The position numbers and the translations under genes were made by a program. From RPQJ01 sp963712815 (GTDB taxonomy: Bacteria; Pseudomonadota; Gammaproteobacteria; Steroidobacterales; Steroidobacteraceae): a DNA stretch of 64,000 nt. Position 1 is the stretch's first letter; every line of letters begins with the position of its first letter. The stretch lies in assembly GCA_963712815.1 (NCBI GenBank), contig CAVQJL010000012.1, positions 868,001 to 932,000 on the forward strand, read 5' to 3'. The notes under the pieces are model-generated. The model was given only the letters and a program-made list of their open reading frames with translations. It was not told where the DNA came from and ran no database searches. Shown piece by piece: positions 55,770 through 64,000 of the stretch.

Positions 55770-56714
55770 TTATTCGCCGGCGCCCGGCGGCTTGCCGCCG
55801 CCCTTGCCGCCTCCTCCACCGCCGCCGGCTACGACCACGATATCGAGATATGCCTCGCTGCCGTCGCAGGTACCGGTGTTGCAGCCGCCCGCAAAGTTGA
55901 CGTTATTGAACGTGTAGGTGATGCGGTAGTCTCCCGCCAGCCCCACTCGCAGGTTGTATCCGTACACAATCTTGCCGGTCGAGTTGATCTCACCGCTTGC
56001 GGTACCGTTGTACACCGCGGGGCTTACCGGGACTCCGTCTTCCAGGCGCTCGATCCTGAGCCTGGCGGTAGGATCAAACACGATGGCCGCGAATGTGCCT
56101 TCGTCGGGCAGGGTGTCGCCAACCGTATACGGGACCGGCGCAAAACCCGCTTCCGCGGATCCGTCTGCCCAGTGGCCATAGTCAGACTCGCGATCGAGCT
56201 CGCTCGGTTCGAGCTTGATCACGAAGTAACCTTCCCGCCCATCTGCTACGCCCAGGTCCAAAAGCACGAGCTCAACCCGGATCGGGCTGCCGACCTTCAG
56301 GCTCGCCGAGCCCCCCGCGAGGTTGTCGCCCCATTTGCCCAGGACGTCGATGGGAACACCAATGGCCGTGATGCACGGCGCCTGCCACTTCGCGTCACGC
56401 TGGACGTAGTAGTAGCCCTCGGCGACGCAGACCGGTCCGCCTTCGTCCTTGGGTGGGGCGCACTCCTCCGGGTAAAGCACCGGGGCCTTGTCGGGCGGCA
56501 CCAGTGCCGTGAATCCCCCAGTAGGACAGTCGATGGCAAACGTGTTTCCGCCGCCAGCCATGATCGCCGGCACCGACAGGTTGTTGCCGACCTCCGATGT
56601 CGGCTTGTTACCCTTGCCCTCCGGCGGGCCCTTGATGCCGCCTGGGGCGGCCACTGCGACCGCGCTCGCAAGCAACGTCAACCAGATTGCAGATTTGAGG
56701 TTCTTCGATGTCAT
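55770..56714 (-). CDS. Exported protein with Gly-rich C-terminus, unknown function
   Basis: A 314-residue protein. The signal is NLKSAIWLTLLASAVAVAAP. The body has AGGGNTFAIDCPTGGFTALV, GYYYVQRDAKWQAPCITAIG and a beta-rich C-terminal domain (KIVYGYNLRVGLAGDYRITY). It ends in a run of glycines (VVAGGGGGGGKGGG). Several paired Cys residues suggest disulfides. GGAGA precedes ATG 56714. I do not recognise the family; it and the next exported gene may be co-transcribed, the gap of 123 bp having a GACC-repeat stretch. Confidence 0.68.
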   Translation of the reverse strand: MTSKNLKSAIWLTLLASAVAVAAPGGIKGPPEGKGNKPTSEVGNNLSVPAIMAGGGNTFAIDCPTGGFTALVPPDKAPVLYPEECAPPKDEGGPVCVAEGYYYVQRDAKWQAPCITAIGVPIDVLGKWGDNLAGGSASLKVGSPIRVELVLLDLGVADGREGYFVIKLEPSELDRESDYGHWADGSAEAGFAPVPYTVGDTLPDEGTFAAIVFDPTARLRIERLEDGVPVSPAVYNGTASGEINSTGKIVYGYNLRVGLAGDYRITYTFNNVNFAGGCNTGTCDGSEAYLDIVVVAGGGGGGGKGGGKPPGAGE

Positions 56715-57042
56715 GTCGCTCTCCTTGAGTTACCGGTCGCATTCCCTGTGCCGTTGCCGGGCAGGACCAGCGACCGTCGAGCGGCGTCCACGCTTTTTGT
56801 GCTTGCTTTCAACGCCCCCATTCTTCCCAACTCCTTGCCGATTGCGCCCGGGTCGCATTGCCTGCAGCCGGGCCGCCAGCGGCCAGTTGTCCCTCCTCGT
56901 CGCGTCGGTCCGCCCGGCGATCCCTGACTCGAGCGCCCCCAGGAGCGCCGCGGACCCGACAGTTGTTTTTTTACGCGACCGGGCTTAAGCCGCACTTAAG
57001 CCGGCTTGCGGCTTTCGCGTGCTTGCGGGGAGAGCGGTTGGT
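56715..57042. other. Intergenic region with T tract and tandem CTTAAGCC
   Basis: 328 bp without a gene. It holds an eight-T tract (about 56965-56972) and two direct copies of CTTAAGCC near 56983 and 56994, overlapped by a GC-rich hairpin-like segment (GCCGGCTTGCGGC near 57001-57013). It lies upstream of the exported-protein gene and may contain its promoter. No better motif is visible. Confidence 0.4.
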
Positions 57043-58440
57043 TCAGGCTTGCGGCAGGACGGCCGCGACATCGACGGGCAGTTCTTGCTCGACGCGATGC
57101 AGCGCCCGGCACAGGGCTTGGATCTCGTCGGTGGGAATGGCGGGCCCACGGCAGGGCGCGCCGACGTACGTCGGCGCGCTCAACGCCTGGGTCGCACTCG
57201 AATGGCGGTCGTCGCGCTCGGAGGCGCCCTCGGCGACCGTCGGGGGCACCCTCGGCTTGCCCGCGCTAAACGCGCTCGATATGGTGGCGATGCCCTGCCC
57301 GAGCCCGATGCACATCGTGGCGAGGCCGACCTGACCGCCCTTCTGCTCGAGCGTGTTGAGCAGCGCCGTGGTGATGCGGGCACCGGAGCAGCCGAGCGGG
57401 TGGCCGAGCGCGATCGCGCCGCCGTTCAGGTTCACCGTCTCGTCCATGCGATCCATGAGGCCGAGATCCTTCACGCAGGGCAGCGACTGCGCGGCGAATG
57501 CCTCGTTGAGCTCCGCCACCTGGACATTCTCGATGGTCATCCCTGCCCGCTTCAGCGCCTTCTTGGACGCCGGCACCGGGCCGTAGCCCATGATCGCCGG
57601 GTCCACGCCCGCCACGGCCATCGAGACGACCCTCGCACGCGGCTTGAGGCCGAGCGCCTTGGCGCGCTCCCAGCTCATCACCAGCATCGCGGCAGCGCCG
57701 TCCGAGATCGCCGAGGACGAGCCTGCGGTGACCGTGCCGTTCTTCGGATCGAAGGCCGGCCTGAGCCCGGCGAGCGCCTCGAGAGTGGCATCGGCGCGGA
57801 TCACCTCGTCGATTTCGCACAGCACGCGGAAGCCGTTGGCATCGTGGCCCTCGATGCCCACGATCTCGTTCTTGAAGCGCCCCGTCTGGGTCGCCTCCCA
57901 GGCCTTGACGTGCGAGCGCAGCGCGAACTTGTCCTGCATCTCGCGGGTGATGCCGTGCATGCGCCCGAGCACCTCCGCGGTGAGGCCCATCATGTTCGAG
58001 GCCTTGGCGTACTGCTTGGACGCCGACGGGTTCAAGTCGATGCCGTGCATCATGCCGACGTGGCCCATGTGCTCGACGCCACCGATCACGAACACGTCGC
58101 CCTGGTTCGTCATGATCTGCGCGGCCGCCGTGTGCAGCGCCTGCATCGAGGAGCCGCACAGCCGGTTGATGGTCTGGCCGGCCACGTGGTGCGGCAGCCC
58201 GGCGAGCAGCAGCGCATTGCGGGCGATGTTCATGCCCTGCTCGAGCGTCTGGTTGACGCAGCCCCACAGCACGTCCTCGACCTCGTTCATGTCGGCCGCT
58301 GGATTGCGCCTGAACAGCGCCTTGATCAGTTCGGCCGACAGCACCTCGGCCCGGACGTTACGGTACATGCCGCCCTTGGAGCGGCCCATGGCAGTGCGCA
58401 CGCCATCGATGATGACGACATCGCGAGGATTGAGACTCAT
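57043..58440 (-). CDS. fadA: Acetyl-CoA acyltransferase (thiolase), C-terminal frame broken
   Basis: As read, 465 residues. The thiolase core is complete: NRLCGSSMQALHTAAAQIMT carries the acylated Cys, VQVAELNEAFAAQ the Asn-His region, and ALGHPLGCSGARITTALLNT the second Cys and His. Normal thiolases end at about residue 391. Here the last codons read ATISSAFSAG, but adding one T near 57275 gives ATIFERV-stop with TAG at 57266-57268. So the extra 73 residues are probably an artefact of a missing base. It cleaves 3-ketoacyl-CoA in beta-oxidation and follows the multifunctional gene by 36 bp. Confidence 0.9.
   Translation of the reverse strand: MSLNPRDVVIIDGVRTAMGRSKGGMYRNVRAEVLSAELIKALFRRNPAADMNEVEDVLWGCVNQTLEQGMNIARNALLLAGLPHHVAGQTINRLCGSSMQALHTAAAQIMTNQGDVFVIGGVEHMGHVGMMHGIDLNPSASKQYAKASNMMGLTAEVLGRMHGITREMQDKFALRSHVKAWEATQTGRFKNEIVGIEGHDANGFRVLCEIDEVIRADATLEALAGLRPAFDPKNGTVTAGSSSAISDGAAAMLVMSWERAKALGLKPRARVVSMAVAGVDPAIMGYGPVPASKKALKRAGMTIENVQVAELNEAFAAQSLPCVKDLGLMDRMDETVNLNGGAIALGHPLGCSGARITTALLNTLEQKGGQVGLATMCIGLGQGIATISSAFSAGKPRVPPTVAEGASERDDRHSSATQALSAPTYVGAPCRGPAIPTDEIQALCRALHRVEQELPVDVAAVLPQA
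57156..57179. promoter_or_regulatory. 24-bp perfect palindrome
   Basis: The half-site GCGCGCCGACGT at 57156-57167 is followed by its exact complement to 57179, with no spacer. It lies 87 bp past the expected thiolase stop. It can form a hairpin with a four-base loop but has no T tract. It could be a terminator, a transcription-factor operator or a chance G+C palindrome. Confidence 0.4.
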
Positions 58441-58476
58441 GTTTGATCTCTCCCGAATTCGTGGTGGCCGCAGGGG

Positions 58477-60627
<2,151 letters not shown>

Positions 60628-60795
60628 GAGCAGTTCTCCCTTCGATGGGTCCACGCGGGCGTGAGCCGCAGTTTGCGGCACCGCAACAGAATTGTTAACA
60701 GGAGTTTCCGAGACGGGCCCGCCCGGCACGGGACCTGCCGGGCGACGGGCGCGCGACCCGGCCGCCCGCGGGCGTCGTCCCGGTAAACTCCACGG

Positions 60796-62754
60796 ATGAC
60801 CCGAAATCATCCCGCCCGGACCGCAGCCCTGCTGCTGCTCGCCGTCCTCGGCACGGCGCAGGCCGATCCGCTGGCGCCCGCCCGAAACGAGTTCATGGCC
60901 GCCTACGAGCGCGTCGGCAAGTCGACGACCGAGCCCGCCGCCGACGACAGCGACCAGCTGCGTGGCTACCCGCTCTATCCCTACCTGCAGGCGGCCCGGC
61001 TGCTCACCCGCCTCGAGGACCCGGTCGCCGCGACGGACATCGAGGCCTTCCTCGCGACCCACGGCGGCGCAGCGGTCGCTCGCCCGCTGCGCCGCGCCTG
61101 GTTGATGTCGCTGGCGCGGCGCGAGGCGTGGGAGCCCTACCTCGCCGCGTACCGGGACGACGTGGACGACTCCACGGCCGCCCGCTGCCACGCCCTCGCG
61201 TCGCGTGTCGTCCTCGGTCGTACCGCGGGCCTGGCCGAGGCCGTGACCGAGACCTATCTCAGCCCGCGCAGCCTGCCACCGGCCTGCGACCCCGCCTTCG
61301 ACTGGCTGCGGGCCGAGGGGCACCTCACGCCGGACCTCGTCGAGCAGCGGGCCCGGCTCGCGCTGCCGGCCGGCGAGGCGGGACTCGCCCGGTATCTCGC
61401 CCGGTCGCTGCCCGCGGAGCGGGCCGCGCCGATCGAGCAGTGGGCCGCGCTCATCGAACAGCCGCGCTCGTCGATCGAGGCGCTGATCGAGCAGCCGTCC
61501 CGCAACGTCGAGCCGGCCGCCCTGCTCGACGGCTGGTGGCGCTTCGCGCGCGCCGACGCCGAGGCCGCTGCCGCGCGCTATCCGGATTTGCTCGAGGCCC
61601 GCGGCCTCGACGCGCGGGCAGCCAGTCCGTTCGCGCTCGCCGTCGCGCAGGCGCTCTCGTGGAGCCGTCTGCCGCGATCGCTGGAGTTCTTCGCCCTCGG
61701 GCACCCCGACGATTTCGACGAGCGCGCCCACGAGTGGCACGTCCGCGCGGCACTGTGGGCCGGCGACTGGGCACGCGTCCGGCAGGCGATCGCGGCCATG
61801 CCCGAGTCGCTGCGCACGCAGCACCGCTGGCGCTACTGGGCGGCCCGGGCCGACGAGCAGCTCGACGAGCGCGAGGCCGCACGCGCGGGCTATGCGGCCG
61901 TGGTCCCGAGCGACAACTGGTATGCCGCGCTCGCCGCGGCCCGCCTCGACCAGCGCTTCACCCCGACGCTCGAGCCCCTGCCTCGCAACGAGCCGATGCT
62001 CGATCGCGTCGCCGCCGAGCCGGGCCTGGTGCGCACCCGCGAGCTGGTCCTGTGCGACATGCAGAGCGAGGCAAACCTCGAGTGGCGCGTCGCGCTCGAG
62101 GCGCTCACGCCCGAGCATCAGACCCAGGCGGTCCGGCTCGCGTCGTCGTGGGGCTGGCACCTGCAGGCCATCGCAGCCGCGGCGCGCCTCGGCCTGTTCA
62201 ACGATTACGAACTGCTCTACCCGCGCCCCTTCGACGACGAGGTTCGCCGCGCGGCGCGGGCGAACCGACTGCCGCCCTCGCTCATCTACGCCGTGATCCG
62301 CCAGGAGAGCCTGTTCCGCGCCGACGCCGCCTCGGGCGCAGGCGCGCTCGGGCTGATGCAACTGCTGCCGGCGACGGCGAAAATCACGGCTCGCAAGGCC
62401 GGGTTGCCCTCACCCTCGCGCAGCGAGCTGCTCGAGCCGTCCGTCAACATCCCGCTCGGCTCGGCCTTCCTGCGCGATCTCATCGACCGCGCCGACGGGC
62501 AGCAGCCGCTTGCCGTGGCAGGCTACAACGCAGGACCGGCGGCGGCCCGCCGCTGGCTGCCCGCCGCGCCCATGGAGACCGACGTGTGGGTGGAGAACAT
62601 CCCGTTCAACGAAACCCGCGCCTACGTGCAGCGCGTGCACTGGCACGCGCTGGTGTTCGACTGGCTCGAGGACCGAAAGCCTCGCGACGCCGGGGCATGG
62701 CTCGGCCCGGTTCGCCCACTGGCCAGCTCCCCCGTGCCGTCCGCCAGCGACTGA
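60796..62754 (+). CDS. slt: Soluble lytic murein transglycosylase (Slt70 type)
   Basis: A 652-residue periplasmic enzyme. It has a signal peptide (TAALLLLAVLGTAQA), then a long helical superhelix (about residues 30-430) and a C-terminal goose-lysozyme-type domain. The catalytic Glu is in SLIYAVIRQESLFRADAASG, followed by ALGLMQLLPATAKITARKAG and LAVAGYNAGPAAARRWLP, all characteristic. It cleaves MurNAc-GlcNAc with formation of 1,6-anhydro ends. It is divergent from the fadB-type gene with 168 bp between. Confidence 0.94.
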   Translation: MTRNHPARTAALLLLAVLGTAQADPLAPARNEFMAAYERVGKSTTEPAADDSDQLRGYPLYPYLQAARLLTRLEDPVAATDIEAFLATHGGAAVARPLRRAWLMSLARREAWEPYLAAYRDDVDDSTAARCHALASRVVLGRTAGLAEAVTETYLSPRSLPPACDPAFDWLRAEGHLTPDLVEQRARLALPAGEAGLARYLARSLPAERAAPIEQWAALIEQPRSSIEALIEQPSRNVEPAALLDGWWRFARADAEAAAARYPDLLEARGLDARAASPFALAVAQALSWSRLPRSLEFFALGHPDDFDERAHEWHVRAALWAGDWARVRQAIAAMPESLRTQHRWRYWAARADEQLDEREAARAGYAAVVPSDNWYAALAAARLDQRFTPTLEPLPRNEPMLDRVAAEPGLVRTRELVLCDMQSEANLEWRVALEALTPEHQTQAVRLASSWGWHLQAIAAAARLGLFNDYELLYPRPFDDEVRRAARANRLPPSLIYAVIRQESLFRADAASGAGALGLMQLLPATAKITARKAGLPSPSRSELLEPSVNIPLGSAFLRDLIDRADGQQPLAVAGYNAGPAAARRWLPAAPMETDVWVENIPFNETRAYVQRVHWHALVFDWLEDRKPRDAGAWLGPVRPLASSPVPSASD

Positions 62755-62805
62755 CGGTGAGCGACCGGCGGCTCGCGAAGGAACGGCGGCCAGCCCCCTG
62801 CCCGC

Positions 62806-63333
62806 TCAGGCCGCGCGCGCCGCCCGGCCGCCTTCGACGGCGGCGAGCAGCGCGCCACGTTCCCGTGGCAACGGCCCGTCGGCGACGAGATCGAGCCAGT
62901 CCTGCAGGAACCGCGCGGCGAGTGGGCCCGGCACTGTGCCCTGGGCCCGGCAGGCCGTCTCGACCTCGTTGGCCGACAGGCCCAGGCGCAGCGGCACCAG
63001 GCACACGCAGGCGCGCTCGTCCTCGAGGGCGAGCAATGCGCCGAATACTGCGCCGCGATTGAGCGCGAGGCCGCGCCGCACCCACTCGACCGCATCGGCC
63101 AGCGCCGCCTCATGCTCCCTCGCGGTTGCGGCCGATGCGACGTACGCCCGAGTGGCGGCGGCGACGACGCCTTCGTCCGCGTCGCCCAGCGCGTAGGGCA
63201 GCAGCGCGGAACGCACTTCGAGACCGGCGCACACCCGGTCGCGCACCGCCTCCAACGAGCGGCGGCGTGCAGCGGCCGATTCGGCCGGCAGCCTGAGCCA
63301 GTAACTGATCAGGGCATTCGTCATCGGCGACAT
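62806..63333 (-). CDS. Helical protein of unknown function
   Basis: A 175-residue mostly helical protein without signal or membrane segment. Its sequence, for example ISYWLRLPAESAAARRRSLE and AVFGALLALEDERACVCLVP, shows repeated Ala/Leu amphipathic helices. I do not recognise the family. ATG 63333 follows GGAGGT at 7 nt; ATG 63324 is an alternative. It converges with slt (51 bp). About 290 bp upstream hold only the terminator described next. Confidence 0.6.
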   Translation of the reverse strand: MSPMTNALISYWLRLPAESAAARRRSLEAVRDRVCAGLEVRSALLPYALGDADEGVVAAATRAYVASAATAREHEAALADAVEWVRRGLALNRGAVFGALLALEDERACVCLVPLRLGLSANEVETACRAQGTVPGPLAARFLQDWLDLVADGPLPRERGALLAAVEGGRAARAA

Positions 63334-63417
63334 GGTCAAACCTCCAGGCCCTGGCAAGGGCGTTGCAGACCTGACCGGGGGTCAAACGAGCGGCGCGCGA
63401 CGGGCGGGAGGCGGAGA

Positions 63418-63457
63418 CGAAAAACCCTCCGCGCCACGTGTCGAGCGCCGGAGGGTT
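63418..63457 (-). terminator. Rho-independent terminator of the edge membrane-protein gene
   Basis: AACCCTCCG (63423-63431) pairs perfectly with CGGAGGGTT (63449-63457). On the minus strand the stem runs into five Ts (A run 63420-63424). It lies about 165 bp downstream of the gene that ends at 63622. Confidence 0.75.
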
Positions 63458-63621
63458 CAGAAAGCTCTTACCCGCTTCGTTGCCTTCCGGCCGCATCCGC
63501 GCCTCGCGGCGCGCACCACCTTGCCCGGGGAGGCAGGTTGGCGGGGCGTGAGCCCCTTTCGTGATGCTGGGCGCGAGTATAGTGGGCCGGCGCCCGGACC
63601 GGCAACAGAAGCTGCCGGCCC

Positions 63622-64000
63622 TCAGCCGCCGAACCAGATCCGTAGCAGCCAGTCCGTCGGGACGAACACGAACAGGACGAACCCGACGAACAGCAGCGGC
63701 ACGAAGATCCAGCCCGGCCAGCGCACGCGCTGCGCGCCGAAGCCGTAGGTCCAGTTGATGTTCTTCTCGGGCGTGCTGAGGATCCGGCTCCAAGGCAGCA
63801 CCACCGCGCCGAGCGCGACCGCGCCCGGCAGCCCCACCGAGGCGTCGTAGCCGTACGCCGCGATCATCCACAGCAGCACCAGCGGCAGCGGCACGTGGAA
63901 CAGCGACAGGCCGCGCAGCTGCAGCAGGCGGTCGGGCTCGAACATGTAGTCGGTCAGACCCGTGATCCGCCGCCGCAGCGCCAGTCGAAGCGCGTAATCG
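63622..64000 (-). CDS. Membrane protein, C-terminal part (runs off the window)
   Basis: At least 125 residues, continuing beyond the right edge: the frame is open through ALRLALRRRITGLTDYMFEP to position 64000. Four hydrophobic segments are seen, including LFHVPLPLVLLWMIAAYGYD and IFVPLLFVGFVLFVFVPTDW, with NINWTYGFGAQRVRWPGW between them. The Met at 63945 could be mistaken for a start, but protein-like sequence continues upstream. The end IRIWFGG-like LLRIWFGG is followed by TGA. The family is not recognised. Confidence 0.7.
   Translation of the reverse strand, partial: DYALRLALRRRITGLTDYMFEPDRLLQLRGLSLFHVPLPLVLLWMIAAYGYDASVGLPGAVALGAVVLPWSRILSTPEKNINWTYGFGAQRVRWPGWIFVPLLFVGFVLFVFVPTDWLLRIWFGG

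Noticed and set aside
60628..62361. An open frame extending the fadB-type protein upstream across the slt gene
   Set aside because: It is antisense to the lytic transglycosylase; the family N-terminus and a ribosome-binding site fix the start at 60627.

Overview
The window is about 70% G+C, densely coded on both strands, and reads as a chromosomal segment of a proteobacterium, most likely a gammaproteobacterium. The supporting genes are a soluble lytic transglycosylase, YgjV, an ElaB/YqjD-YqjE-type trio, a bactofilin operon, cyanophycin genes, and a divergent fadBA-type pair next to slt. No rRNA, tRNA, CRISPR array or prophage was seen. The taxon is inferred from gene content only.

Layout. 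0-5.6 kb: small enzymes (rhodanese, VIT-type transporter, DUF1428, HIT, tautomerase, cupin) and a winged-helix/TPR regulator. 5.6-8 kb: cyanide-insensitive-type cytochrome bd oxidase (cydA-cydB, GTGA overlap). 8-16.5 kb: mainly exported hydrolases (SMP-30-like protein, lipoprotein hydrolase, Tat-exported M20 peptidase, prolyl oligopeptidase) plus unknowns. 16.7-20.9 kb: polyphosphate kinase, then an M23 peptidase/coiled-coil/bactofilin operon. 21-22.4 kb: a tyrosine phenol-lyase-like gene broken by four indels. 22.4-31.5 kb: POTRA/D15 outer-membrane protein, glycosylasparaginase-like enzyme, ABC1 kinase, metallophosphatase, YdjM-like hydrolase, DUF938 and a gamma-glutamyltransferase lipoprotein. 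31.5-35.6 kb: an accessory patch with an insertion sequence bounded by inverted repeats and a 4-bp duplication, a ParE-type toxin-antitoxin pair and a decayed TPR-regulator gene. 36.8-42.4 kb: a cyanophycin locus (cyanophycinase, cyanophycin synthetase, Mur-ligase-type companion). 42.4-44.7 kb: a FisR-like sigma-54 activator divergent from a persulfide-dioxygenase-like protein, with a GG-N10-GC promoter and a palindromic upstream site between them. 44.8-50 kb: VOC, LOG, SDR, a large acyl-CoA dehydrogenase and the YqjD/E-type membrane trio. 50-56.7 kb: a DUF5666 lipoprotein with a two-component system, all frameshifted, and two exported proteins. 57-60.6 kb: beta-oxidation thiolase and multifunctional protein. 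60.8-64 kb: lytic transglycosylase, an unknown protein and a partial membrane protein.

Two physiological themes stand out. One is storage polymers: polyphosphate and cyanophycin, the latter with both synthesis and degradation enzymes. The other is sulfane-sulfur handling: the activator has three cysteines spaced as in FisR, facing a persulfide-dioxygenase-type gene. Fatty-acid oxidation is represented by the acyl-CoA dehydrogenase and the two fad-type genes.

A caution for any reader: at least nine genes carry single-base indels that break an otherwise well-conserved reading frame. Several lie in or beside homopolymers, and they cluster at 21-22, 27-28, 34-35 and 50-54 kb. Local assembly error and recent gene decay cannot be separated from this sequence alone.
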